A stretch of DNA of 64,000 nt from Kovacikia minuta CCNUW1 (GTDB lineage: Bacteria > Cyanobacteriota > Cyanobacteriia > Leptolyngbyales > Leptolyngbyaceae). A program made the translations under genes and the position numbers. Every line of letters starts with the position of its first letter. The stretch's first letter is position 1. This document shows positions 24,662 to 33,472 of this stretch, piece by piece. Where the stretch lies: NCBI RefSeq assembly GCF_020091585.1, contig NZ_CP083582.1:372001-436000 (forward strand), written 5' to 3'. A model generated the notes under the pieces. The model saw nothing but the letters and a program-made list of their open reading frames with translations. It made no database searches and was not told the DNA's origin.

Positions 24662-26033
24662 TCAAGTCCTACAGATTTGTTCTAAGGTTCGCACAAAGTC
24701 AGGATAGGAGATGGCGGCGGCTTCTGCTCGTCGGATAGTGGTTGTGCCTGCGGCATTGAGGGCAGCGATCGCCAGACTCATGGCAATTCGATGATCCGTG
24801 TAACTATCCACTTCGGTGCCGGTCAGCGAAGTCCCGCCGATAATTTCCATGCCATCGGGCAGTTCGTTAACCTGGGCACCCATCTGGTTCAGTTGGTTTG
24901 CCATTACAGTGATCCGATCGCTCTCTTTGACACGCAGTTCTGCTGCGTCTTTAATCACAGTTTTTCCTGTGGCGAAAGTAGCAGCTACTGCCAAAATGGG
25001 AATTTCGTCAATCAGGCGGGGAATCAGGTCTCCTGCGATGTGGCAGGCTTTCAGGGCAGGGCGATCGGCACTACCGGCATACCTAACCCGCAAGTCGGCA
25101 ACGGGTTCTCCAGCAACAATCCGTGCATTTTCCTGGGTGATATCTGCCCCCATCATTTCCAATGCTTCTAAAATGCCCGTGCGGGTGGGGTTAACGCCAA
25201 CATTTTCCACAGTCAGGTCAGAATCGGGAATGATCGCGCCTGCAACGAGCCAGAAGGCGGCTGCAACTGATATCTCCAGGAACAACCACTGCCTGCCCCT
25301 TTAGCTTTGTCGGTCCGGTAATGGTAACGCTATGGGTTTCCGGGTCTACCGTCAGCTCCGCACCAAAGGCTTTCAACATCCGCTCACTGTGGTCACGGGA
25401 AAGGGCAGGCTCTGTCACCGTTGTCTGTCCTTCTGTGGTCAGCCCTGCCAGGAGAATGCAGGATTTGACCTGGGCAGAGGCGATCGGCGATTGGTAATGG
25501 GTAGGACGGAGATTCTGCCCCCGAATTGCCAGGGGAGCCAGGGAACCATCCTTGCGTCCCCAGATCTCTGCGCCCATCTGCCTCAGCGGATTCACTACAC
25601 GGGACATCGGGCGCGATCGCAGGGAAGCATCTCCCGTTACCGTAAAAAACCTGCCAGCATGGGACGCCAACACCCCCAACATCAGCCGAATCGTTGTTCC
25701 AGAGTTGCCTGCATCCAGCACGTCTAACGGTTCCAGCAGTTGCCCCAGCCCAATTCCTCGCACCTTGACGTGGGTGGTGTTCAATTCAGAAATCTCCGCT
25801 CCCATTGCTTGAAAGCACTTGGCTGTGCTGCGGGGGTCTTCTCCTAACAGCAACCCCTCAATTGTGGTTTCTCCCTCGGCAAGCGCCCCTAGCATTAATG
25901 CCCGATGGGAAATGGATTTATCACCCGGTATCCGAATCCTGCCCCGCAAAGTTAGCCCGGTGGCAGGGGATGAAATCATCAAATCCTGATGAGGTTCAGA
26001 CACAGTTAAAGAAATCAAACTCGGCACTGGCAT
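24662..26033 (-). pseudogene. aroA: 3-phosphoshikimate 1-carboxyvinyltransferase (EPSP synthase), frameshifted
   Basis: Both halves of EPSP synthase, the sixth shikimate step, are present in different frames. The N-terminal part (26033 to about 25265) holds [18 protein letters not shown] and [15 protein letters not shown]; the C-terminal part (to 24662) holds [37 protein letters not shown] and [15 protein letters not shown]. The break falls at PGDIS; removing one base at 25265-25266 restores [13 protein letters not shown]. All active-site motifs are otherwise intact. Since the gene is normally essential and single-copy, a base-insertion error in the sequence is more likely than true loss. Confidence 0.88.
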
Positions 26034-26172
26034 GGGGATCGGCTAAACTAACGTGGATGGACGTTGCGATCGTACCCCAATCGGAAACTCTAAAAGACTA
26101 AAGGATTGTGGATAGAGAATAAATTGTTTGATTCTTCATCCTTCATCCCCCATCCTTCATCCTTTCCTCCCC

Positions 26173-26664
26173 ATGTTGACCCACCACCGCCGCCCCGTCT
26201 GCCTGTCCCTGATTTCAACCGATTTCCCAATCTGTACTGAAATTGAAACGATCGCCACCCTCTATCCCAAGGAGCAGGAACGCTATCATTTGCTGCTGAC
26301 AGAGCCTGTGGTGCGCGATCGCGAGTTTGATTTGGAGGGGCAAGAAAATTCTCCCATTTCTTTAGCACCCTCTCCCCGGCTCCTGTGGCTAGAATTTTCT
26401 CCCTACCGGGCCACAATGACCATGCAGGGGAATGGTCAGTTTAGCTACCGCCATTTGCTGGAGCGGGGAATCTACGGGATCAGTCGGTACTGGTTGCATA
26501 GCGAAAACAGCAGTGACAACAGACAGCTTTGTTTACGAAATTACACCCGTAATTTAGTTCTTGAAGGCAAACCCCTACCCCATTACCTCCGAATTGAATA
26601 CGAACTTTGGTCTGAAAGAACAAAGCTAGGAAACTATGTGGTCAATTTAGAGATTCACCATTAG
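26173..26664 (+). CDS. Conserved hypothetical protein
   Basis: About 163 residues from the ATG at 26173; the frame extends upstream only through STRR-derived low complexity (ILHPSSPILHPFLP), so the inner start is preferred. Visible pieces are FPICTEIETIATLYPKEQERYHLLL, the strand LLWLEFSPYRATMTMQGNGQFSYRH and a C-terminal YLRIEYELWSERTKLGNYVV. No motif of known function is seen. It may be a beta-rich soluble protein. Confidence 0.55.
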   Translation: MLTHHRRPVCLSLISTDFPICTEIETIATLYPKEQERYHLLLTEPVVRDREFDLEGQENSPISLAPSPRLLWLEFSPYRATMTMQGNGQFSYRHLLERGIYGISRYWLHSENSSDNRQLCLRNYTRNLVLEGKPLPHYLRIEYELWSERTKLGNYVVNLEIHH

Positions 26665-26669
26665 GTAAT

Positions 26670-26772
26670 AGGTGGTAGGTGGTAGGTGGTAGGTGGTAGG
26701 TGGTAGGTGTCAGGTGTCAGGTGTCAGGTGTCAGGGGAAGGATGAAGGATGAAGGATGAAGGATGAAGGATA
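26670..26772. repeat. Three fused STRR arrays: (AGGTGGT)5, (AGGTGTC)4, (AGGATGA)5
   Basis: Three different heptamers follow each other without interruption between the hypothetical gene and the porin. Five AGGTGGT units pass directly into four AGGTGTC units and then, after a short junction, into about five AGGATGA units. Confidence 0.9.
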
Positions 26773-26869
26773 AAAATTATCTTCCTCACTCCCTTATCTT
26801 CCTCACCCTCTCCATCACTCCATCACCTCTTCATCCCCTACCACCTATCATCTATCACCTATCGCCTCC

Positions 26870-28591
26870 TTAAAACGTAAAGGTTGTCCGAATCACACCG
26901 ATCAAAATGCCGTCGTTGGCGTCGTTATGGTCGGGGGCAGTCAGGTAGATGAGACCCGGTGTAATGGCAATATTGTCGGAAAGCTGGAATTGGTAGAACC
27001 CTTCAATATGCAATGAGGTATCGGGATCTTCTGAGAGAAGGGCACTGAGGTTGCCATCTACTTCTGTGACTTTGGGTTCCATGCCAACGATGATGCCAGC
27101 GATGCTCCCTTTCTTCAGCAGATCGGGAAAGGCAAGCCCGACCGACCAGTTCCAGATATCGGCATCACCCCGAAAACCAGAGCCGATCGAACGCGCCCTG
27201 GTGTAGCCGACGGAGCCATTTAAAACAATCTGGGGGGCGATGGTGAAAGAAGCACCCAGACCAAAGGCATTGGTTGAAAAGGGCAGTCCTGTGGCCGTGA
27301 CAAAATTTGCCCGATTACTGCCGGTGCTGCCAGCAGTGGAAAAGTCGGTTTTGTAGGAGTGAATGTAGGTGGCACCGATCGTCAATGAATCAAAGGGTTT
27401 AAACGTCAGTTGGGCGATCGCGCCATAGGGGCCGTTGAACAACCCATTTCCGTTGAAGGGCAGGTTGGCAGCACCCGTCCCGTTGTCCGCCAGATACCCT
27501 AATCCCAACTCCAATTGTTCACTAAAGGCATGGCTGATGCCAATTCCAGAGCCGCCCAGCAAATAATAAATTGGGTTGCGAGTACCGAAGTGGGTTAAGG
27601 CACCGCTGCCCCCATCCCCGTCCAGGAAAGGGTTGATGGTCGGAATGAAGTCATCGGTTGCCCCTGCATTTGCCTCCAGGGTAACTGTGGTTCTCTCGCC
27701 CAGGGGGAACTGGTAGAGTAAGGCATCAATGCCGACTGCATTACCACTGTCTGCGTTAAAGCGCAAATCTCCTTCAGGGGTTCCAGTAATGGAAGAGAAA
27801 ATATTCAGATTACCTGCTTGAAACCGGGTTCTCAGCAAGTCCTCCCCCGTAAAGCTGGTATCGAAGTTAAGCCGAACGCGATCGCCCAGCACGGTATTCC
27901 GGCTCACCCTGTTTCCGAAAGCGTCATCCCCAGTCGCAACACCTGCCAGGGCAAACACCACTTCTCCGTTGAGTTTGGTGGTAGTAGAAAACTGCTGCTT
28001 CTCCAGGGTTGCAGTGCGGGCTTCCAGCGCATCGACCCGCCCGCGCAGTGTCACTAATTCGGATGCAAATTCTTCCTGCAACTTCTGGAGGATTGCCAGG
28101 TCTTCCTTCTTGACCAGATCCGCTGTGGCTGCTGCCAGCAATTCATTGATTCGATCCAGACAGGCGTTTACCCCAGCGGCAAATTCATAACGACTGAGGG
28201 CACGGTTGCCCCGGTAGGTTTTGTCAGGATAGCCCACGATGCAGCCATAGCGTTCGACCAGGGATTGTAATGCCTGAAATGCCCAATCGGTCGGTCTTAC
28301 ATCCGTCAGTTGAGAGACTGAAGTGACCTGATCCAGAGCATCAACTGCGGCGGTTTCCTGGGCATCGGATAAATCTACACTCGCCACGCGCATCGCTGTC
28401 GGCAAACCGCTTTTTTTTTCGGCAACATGGGGAAGACCGCCCCGATTTGATGGTTGAATTTGTACTGCTGGAGATTGTATTTGAAAAGGTTGGGAACCGA
28501 TTTCAGCCGCTTTAGCTGGAGCCATCAGGCCAACTGCTGCCCCTAAAATCGCTGGACTCAGCAGCAGAGAATTCCTAAGCTGACTAGACAT
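26870..28591 (-). CDS. Cyanobacterial iron-uptake porin (SLH plus OprB-type barrel)
   Basis: 573 residues. A signal peptide (LLLSPAILGAAVGLMAPAKAA) precedes an S-layer-homology domain with VTSVSQLTDVRPTDWAFQALQSLVERYG and NRALSRYEFAAGVNACLDRI. A coiled coil (LQEEFASELVTLRGRVDALEARTATLE) links to a C-terminal beta-barrel of about 360 residues that ends in phenylalanine (IRTTFTF), as outer-membrane proteins do. Families of this layout are annotated as iron-uptake or OprB-like porins in cyanobacteria. It is divergent from a multicopper oxidase and close to two FTR1 permeases, which supports a role in metal entry. Confidence 0.87.
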   Translation of the reverse strand: MSSQLRNSLLLSPAILGAAVGLMAPAKAAEIGSQPFQIQSPAVQIQPSNRGGLPHVAEKKSGLPTAMRVASVDLSDAQETAAVDALDQVTSVSQLTDVRPTDWAFQALQSLVERYGCIVGYPDKTYRGNRALSRYEFAAGVNACLDRINELLAAATADLVKKEDLAILQKLQEEFASELVTLRGRVDALEARTATLEKQQFSTTTKLNGEVVFALAGVATGDDAFGNRVSRNTVLGDRVRLNFDTSFTGEDLLRTRFQAGNLNIFSSITGTPEGDLRFNADSGNAVGIDALLYQFPLGERTTVTLEANAGATDDFIPTINPFLDGDGGSGALTHFGTRNPIYYLLGGSGIGISHAFSEQLELGLGYLADNGTGAANLPFNGNGLFNGPYGAIAQLTFKPFDSLTIGATYIHSYKTDFSTAGSTGSNRANFVTATGLPFSTNAFGLGASFTIAPQIVLNGSVGYTRARSIGSGFRGDADIWNWSVGLAFPDLLKKGSIAGIIVGMEPKVTEVDGNLSALLSEDPDTSLHIEGFYQFQLSDNIAITPGLIYLTAPDHNDANDGILIGVIRTTFTF

Positions 28592-28837
28592 TGCTTAATT
28601 TACCTCACACCCACTTATTAACTAAAAACCTCAGTTACCCAGCCAGTGCCACTCCAAAGGAGCCTGCATGGACTAAGCATGGAACAGGATATAGAAGACG
28701 AGAATGATCCTAATTCCTAACTGAACTCAAAACTTCGAATTTAAGCGTAGAACGAATTCGATCAGTAGAACTATGCCCCTCCCCCGGTTACGCTTTCTCC
28801 AATTTTTCACCGGTTGGAGCGAGGTCGGGACAAATGA

Positions 28838-28859
28838 GAAAGATTGACAATAATCTTTC
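28838..28859. promoter_or_regulatory. Palindromic operator over the multicopper oxidase promoter
   Basis: GAAAGATT (28838-28845) and AATCTTTC (28852-28859) are perfect inverted 8-bp arms around GACAAT. The palindrome covers the -35 box at 28844-28849, the usual place for a repressor. The length and AT-rich arms could suit a metal-responsive regulator such as Fur, but it is not a textbook Fur box. Confidence 0.5.
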
Positions 28860-28873
28860 ATATTGTTTATACT
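28844..28873 (+). promoter_or_regulatory. Promoter of the multicopper oxidase gene
   Basis: TTGACA (28844-28849) and TATACT (28868-28873) separated by 18 bases give a strong sigma-70-type promoter, 65 bases upstream of the preferred start codon. Confidence 0.55.
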
Positions 28874-28937
28874 TGCCACTTGTCAAGTGCTTTTTGCAAT
28901 TAATTTTCAAGAAGGATCGGGGAAGTTTGTCTGCCTT

Positions 28938-29936
28938 ATGCCAGACTATTCTTGGCTGGAAAAATCTGAACTCTGGAGTCGGCGGCATCTGTTGAAGATT
29001 GGTCTGGCAGGGTTGGGGGTTACGGGTGCCGCGATCGCAGCCCGCAACCTATGGAAGCCAGCACCATCAGAAATCAAAATTCCATCCCTGCCGGGTAGGA
29101 CGCCAACAAAACCAGCAGGGGTCGATCCGCTCAAGTTTCTGCGGGACTTTGACTACGGCACCGTGACCCAGGAAAATGGACGCACGGTGCGCGAATTTCG
29201 AGTAGAAGCAAGAACAACGCCGATTCGGCTCAATAGTGCCACCTCGTTTATCACCTGGAACCTGAATGGACAGGTGCCCGCACCCACCTTTCGGGCTAAC
29301 GAGGGCGATCGCATCCGGGTGATTTTTTATAACCGAGCCGGACACTCCCACTCGCTGCACTTTCATGGTGTGCACGAGTCCGAGATGGATGGGGTTAAGC
29401 CCGTCCGTAATGACAAGGTTTTTATCTACGAATTTGATGCTGAACCGTTTGGAGTTCACCTTTACCACTGCCATATTGCCCCTGTAACGCGCCATATTGG
29501 CAAAGGGCTGTACGGTATGTTCATCGTTGACCCGCCTAACCCCCGCCCCCCCGCCGATGAAATGGTGCTGATTATGGCTGGTTACGATACGAACAATGAC
29601 AAAAAGAATGAACTCTATGCCTTTAACGGCGTGCCCCATTACTACATGGAGCATCCCGTGCCGATTCAAAAAGACCAGCTGATCCGGCTGTATGTGTTGA
29701 ATATGATTGAGTTTGATGCAGCCGCAACCTTCCATTTGCATGCCAATCTGTTCAAGGTTTATCGCACGGGGCGCACCCTCGAACCCACGGAAGAAACAGA
29801 TGTCATTACGATGGGAACGGCAGAGCGGCACATCCTGGAATTCTCCTACCGCTATCCCGGCAAGTATATGTTCCATCCGCATCAGGATGCGATCGCGGAA
29901 GCGGGATGCATGGGAGTGTTTGATGTCATTTCCTAG
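28938..29936 (+). CDS. Two-domain multicopper oxidase, putative ferroxidase
   Basis: About 332 residues with a twin-arginine-like leader (SRRHLLKIGLAGLGVTGAAIAA), so it is exported folded. Two cupredoxin domains carry four His-x-His pairs: HFH (141-143) and HCH (177-179) in the first, HLH (266-268) and HPH (313-315) in the second, as needed for a trinuclear copper site shared between subunits of a trimer. A type 1 site appears only in domain 1 (Cys178, His186), with Leu191 where NirK has the axial Met; Leu favours a high potential, as in Fet3. The start at 28938 is chosen over a frame opening at 28863. Laccase activity is an alternative, but the FTR1 neighbours favour Fe(II) oxidation. Confidence 0.82.
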   Translation: MPDYSWLEKSELWSRRHLLKIGLAGLGVTGAAIAARNLWKPAPSEIKIPSLPGRTPTKPAGVDPLKFLRDFDYGTVTQENGRTVREFRVEARTTPIRLNSATSFITWNLNGQVPAPTFRANEGDRIRVIFYNRAGHSHSLHFHGVHESEMDGVKPVRNDKVFIYEFDAEPFGVHLYHCHIAPVTRHIGKGLYGMFIVDPPNPRPPADEMVLIMAGYDTNNDKKNELYAFNGVPHYYMEHPVPIQKDQLIRLYVLNMIEFDAAATFHLHANLFKVYRTGRTLEPTEETDVITMGTAERHILEFSYRYPGKYMFHPHQDAIAEAGCMGVFDVIS

Positions 29937-29961
29937 TTATTGCAATTTGTTTTCAATTAGA

Positions 29962-29990
29962 TTGACATTAGTTCTCATTAAGGGCACAAT
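29962..29990 (+). promoter_or_regulatory. Promoter of the helix-hairpin-helix lipoprotein gene
   Basis: TTGACA (29962-29967) and CACAAT (29985-29990) with a 17-base spacer. The -35 box sits in AGATTGACATTAGTTCTCATT, which resembles AGATTGACAATAATCTTTCAT at the oxidase promoter, so both may be bound by one regulator. Confidence 0.5.
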
Positions 29991-30041
29991 CAGAATTCAA
30001 TTTTGAGATAATTTCGCCACAGCAACTCTGAGACTATAACC

Positions 30042-31058
30042 ATGCGTATTATTCGGTTTTTGGCCCTCGCGTTATGCGTCGCTCTATTCGCTGTTGTTAG
30101 TAGCTGTAATTCCACACCGACTGCTACCAACCCCTCGCCGCAAGCAACAACCAGTGCTGCTTCTTCAGAAGTAACTAGCCACAGCGGTCACGCTGGCAAA
30201 CCCCAGATCAATATCAATTCCGCTATCTTGTCAGAGTTGGACAAACTGGAGGCGAAACTGGGGATTCCTGCCCTATCTCACAAAATTCAGGCAAGTCGGC
30301 CTTACGGAAAAACGGAAGAACTGGTTTCCAAGAATGTCATCACCCAGGAACAGTTTGACCAGATCAAGGAGATGGTGACGATCGAAGACATCGTGCTGAC
30401 TGGAGAAGCGAAAGATGTGGACTATATGACGAAATTGGGCTTAATGAAGGGACATCTGCTGGTTGCTGGAGAACTGCTGGAGTTACAAAAGCCTGACCAG
30501 GCAGAACCCCACATTGGGCACCCGGTGGAGGAAATTTATGCCGATGTGGAAGAACAACTGCAAGAACGGAATGTGAAAGAGTTTAAAACTGCCTTAATTT
30601 CCTTGCAGGACGAGGTCAAAGCAGGGGCAAAGGACGCTGGCAAAGTCAACACGGGGTTTAAGTCATCCATGCAAGCTGTGGATGGAGCGATCGCGGTTCT
30701 TCCCGAAAACCAGCGAACTTCTCCCAATTTTGTCCTCCAGGTAATTAATGGACTACTAGACACCGCCAACTCGGAATACGGAGCGGCGATCGCAGACGGT
30801 AAAATTAGCCAGGCGATCGAATATCAGGATTCCCGTGGCTTCGTTGCCTATGCCAACACACTCTATAAGGGAATTGCCCCCCAGGTGGAAAAGGAAAACC
30901 CGGATGTGCATAAAGTCATTCAACAAACGATGGCACAGCTAACCCAGGTGTGGCCCTCCCCCTTGCCCCCCGCAACGCCCGTTAAAACAACCGATCAGGT
31001 TGCTCAACTGGTCAAAACCATTGAACTGAATACTCAGAAAGCAGTGAAGTCGTCGTAA
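30042..31058 (+). CDS. Lipoprotein with helix-hairpin-helix domain and HxxE motif
   Basis: 338 residues. A lipoprotein signal ends at VSSC (Cys22), followed by a Ser/Thr-rich linker. Residues about 56-113 (ININSAILSELDKLEAKLG ... YGKTEELVSKNVITQEQFDQI) have the ComEA/PsbU-type helix-hairpin-helix pattern, including the ININ start. A helical domain follows with LMKGHLLVAGELL and HIGHPVEEIY; HPVE at 160-163 resembles the HxxE metal motif of imelysin/EfeO proteins. Between a multicopper oxidase and FTR1 permeases, a periplasmic metal-binding role is plausible. DNA binding is unlikely for an anchored lipoprotein outside the membrane. I know no characterised homologue. Confidence 0.65.
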   Translation: MRIIRFLALALCVALFAVVSSCNSTPTATNPSPQATTSAASSEVTSHSGHAGKPQININSAILSELDKLEAKLGIPALSHKIQASRPYGKTEELVSKNVITQEQFDQIKEMVTIEDIVLTGEAKDVDYMTKLGLMKGHLLVAGELLELQKPDQAEPHIGHPVEEIYADVEEQLQERNVKEFKTALISLQDEVKAGAKDAGKVNTGFKSSMQAVDGAIAVLPENQRTSPNFVLQVINGLLDTANSEYGAAIADGKISQAIEYQDSRGFVAYANTLYKGIAPQVEKENPDVHKVIQQTMAQLTQVWPSPLPPATPVKTTDQVAQLVKTIELNTQKAVKSS

Positions 31059-31066
31059 TACAGGGG

Positions 31067-31143
31067 TCAGGTGCCAGGTGCCAGGTGCCAGGTGTCAGGT
31101 GAAGGATGAAGGAAAAGGATAAAGGATGAAGGATGAAGGATAA
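31067..31143. repeat. STRR arrays (AGGTGCC)n, (AGGATGA)n
   Basis: Three AGGTGCC units and one AGGTGTC pass into AGGATGA/AGGATAA units. The rest of the spacer to 31295 is C/T-rich low-complexity sequence of the same kind on the opposite strand. Confidence 0.85.
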
Positions 31144-31295
31144 AACAATCGCCTCCCCTCCCCCTCTCTATACTCCCTCCCTTATCCCTTTTTACCCCTC
31201 ATCCTCATCCTTCACCCTCTGCCTTCTGCCTTTCCACCTCTCCCATCTCCCCTTTCATCCTTTAGCCCTTATCCTTTATCCTTTTCCCATAACCT

Positions 31296-32259
31296 ATGGA
31301 CTTTAGCTCTGCCCTCCCAACCTTTGTCATTAACCCTACGCGAGGGGGTTGAGGCAACGCTTATTGTGGGAATTGTGTTGGCGTATCTGAAAAAGGCGAA
31401 GCAGGGTCGATTGAATTTTTGGGTCTACGCTGGAATTGCGGTTGGCATTGCTCTGAGTGCTCTGGTTGGGGTTCTGTTTACCCAGATCATTCAGAGTTTG
31501 GGCAGTTCAAATCAGAAGTATGCGCCTGTCATTGAGCCTTTATTAGAAGGGGTTTTTAGCCTGTTGGCGATCGCCATGTTGAGCTGGATGCTGATCTGGA
31601 TGACCCAACAGGCAAGGTTCTTGAAAGCTCAAGTTGAAGGAGCCGTTACCGCAGCGCTGAAACAAGACTTTAGCGCGGGTTGGGCAATTTTTAGCTTGAT
31701 TTTAGTGGCGGTTTTGCGAGAAGGCTTTGAAACGGTTCTGTTTATTGCCGCTAAATTTCAGCAGGGATTCATTCCAGCCCTTGGCGCAGTGGCTGGTTTG
31801 GTGACTGCGATTGTGATTGGTGTTTTGCTGTTTAAGTGGGGCATCCGGATTAACATTCGTCAGTTCTTCATGGTGATGGGAGTGCTGCTATTGCTGATTG
31901 TTGCCGGACTGGTCGTAACTGCGCTGGGACATTTTGACACTGCAATTGCCAGCCTTGCCCACCTGGATCGTAAATCAGAAGGACTCTGTTTCTTCTACGA
32001 ACGGTTTACCAAAAATCCCTCCTGCATCCTGGGTGCAAGGGTGTGGGATCTGTCCCGTGTGTTGCCGGACGATCGCTTTCCCGGTTTGCTGTTGAATGCA
32101 TTATTTGGCTACACTCAAAGTCTCTTTATGGTGCAAGCGATCGCCTACGTGTTCTTCCTGTTCATCGTCGGCAGCGTCTACTTCCGCAGCCTTGGAGGGC
32201 GGATGGCTCTCAAACCAAACCCGATCGCCCCAACCCCCCTTGATTCTCAACAAAGATAG
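31296..32259 (+). pseudogene. FTR1 family iron permease, first copy, 5' frameshift
   Basis: The gene should start at the ATG at 31296 (MDFSSALPTFVI), which aligns with MNFSPALPTFVI of the next gene. One extra base in ATTAACCC (31330-31336) shifts the frame just before the first iron motif; removing an A gives VITLREGVEAT. The remaining 310 residues are intact, with seven hydrophobic segments and both REGxE motifs (LREGVE and VLREGFETVLF) that bind Fe(III) during transport. FTR1 permeases import ferric iron made by a ferroxidase. The frameshift may be a sequence error. The gene lies 237 bases after the lipoprotein. Confidence 0.82.
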
Positions 32260-32265
32260 TAAGGT

Positions 32266-32289
32266 TAGGAGCTAGGAGCTAGGAGCTAG
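32266..32289. repeat. STRR heptamer array (TAGGAGC)n
   Basis: Three units of TAGGAGC just after the first FTR1 gene. Confidence 0.8.
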
Positions 32290-32421
32290 AGGCGACGAGA
32301 TGCCTGGAGTTACTCCAATTCTTAATCCCTAATTCCTCCAGCGATTCTCAAATCAATAAGCTACAACTCGTGAACTGGGGTGTGGGGTGTAGGGTGTGGT
32401 GAATGCAAATGAAAGCGGCTG

Positions 32422-32495
32422 TAACTCCAACTCCCAACTCCCAACTCCCAACTCCCAACTCCTAACTCCTAACTCCTAACTCCTAACTCCTAACT
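32422..32495. repeat. STRR arrays (AACTCCC)n and (AACTCCT)n
   Basis: About five AACTCCC units continue directly into five AACTCCT units, ending seven bases before the start of the second FTR1 gene, where a ribosome binding site would be expected. Confidence 0.9.
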
Positions 32496-32501
32496 TCACC
32501 G

Positions 32502-33461
32502 ATGAACTTCAGCCCCGCCCTCCCCACCTTTGTGATTACCCTACGTGAAGGGGTAGAAGCGGCTTTGGTCGTAGGGATTGTTTTTGCTTACTTGAAGAAA
32601 GCGGAAAAAACTGCCCTTAATCCCTGGGTCTATGGCGGAATTGCTGCCGGGTTGTTGGCAAGCCTTCTGGTCGGAATTTTTTCAATTGGGCTAATTGAGA
32701 CGTTGGGTTCTGCGAACCGTGAGTATGAACCTGTGGTCAAGCCATTGTTGAATGCCCTCTTCAGCGTCGTGGCGATCGCCATGTTGAGCTGGATGTTGAT
32801 TTGGATGACCCGTCAGGCAAAATTGCTGAAAACAGAAGTAGAGAGCGCCATTAAAACGACCTTAACGGCAGAGACAGGCGCAGGTTGGGGCATTTTTGGA
32901 CTGATCTTTTTTGCTGTTTTGCGGGAAGGCTTTGAAACGGTACTCTTCCTCTCTGCCCGGTTTGAGCAGGGTTGGATTCCCATCTTTGGAGCAGCAGCAG
33001 GGATCATCACTGCCGTTGGCATTGGGGTGCTGCTGTTTCAATGGGGCGTGAAGATCAACCTGCGTTTGTTTTTCCAGGTGATGGGGGTTTTCTTGCTGCT
33101 GATTGTTGCTGGACTGGTGGTTTCTGCCCTGGCGCATTTTGATGCGGCGATCTCCACCCTGGTTCAACTGAACCCTCAGTTTGAACCCCTCTGTATCTTC
33201 TCGCAGCCTACGGTTCAGACTTCATCCTGCCTTTTGGGATCGCTGATCTGGGATACCAGTCGCGCCTTACCTGAAAAGCAATTCCCTGGAATTATCCTGC
33301 ACACCCTTTTCGGTTACGAAGATCGGCTCTATTTTTTGCAGGCATTTGGATATATCGGATTTTTAGTAATCGTGGGTGGAGCTTACCTTCAAACCCTAAC
33401 GGGTTGGGGAAGAACCCAGCCTGTTAGCTCAGGGGGCAATGCCAGCCCCCAACAAGATTAG
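32502..33461 (+). CDS. FTR1 family iron permease, second copy
   Basis: 319 residues, seven predicted membrane helices. The two ferric-iron motifs are REGVE at residues 15-19 and REGFE at 141-145, each in a membrane helix. The helix AIAMLSWMLIWMTRQAKLLKTEVE is almost identical to the same region of the preceding gene, so the two are a tandem duplication, although the loops before the last helix differ. Both copies could form a mixed complex or differ in affinity. The gene ends 11 bases before the end of the convergent AAA+ gene. Confidence 0.9.
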   Translation: MNFSPALPTFVITLREGVEAALVVGIVFAYLKKAEKTALNPWVYGGIAAGLLASLLVGIFSIGLIETLGSANREYEPVVKPLLNALFSVVAIAMLSWMLIWMTRQAKLLKTEVESAIKTTLTAETGAGWGIFGLIFFAVLREGFETVLFLSARFEQGWIPIFGAAAGIITAVGIGVLLFQWGVKINLRLFFQVMGVFLLLIVAGLVVSALAHFDAAISTLVQLNPQFEPLCIFSQPTVQTSSCLLGSLIWDTSRALPEKQFPGIILHTLFGYEDRLYFLQAFGYIGFLVIVGGAYLQTLTGWGRTQPVSSGGNASPQQD

Positions 33462-33472
33462 CAATCGTCTAT

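Noticed and set aside
24662-26033. Programmed frameshifting in aroA and the other split genes
   Set aside because: No slippery heptamer with a downstream structure is seen; the breaks differ in sequence and all need loss of one base.
29067-29882. 271-codon frame antisense to the multicopper oxidase
   Set aside because: The sense strand encodes complete copper motifs; the antisense frame has no recognisable domain and is a codon-bias shadow.
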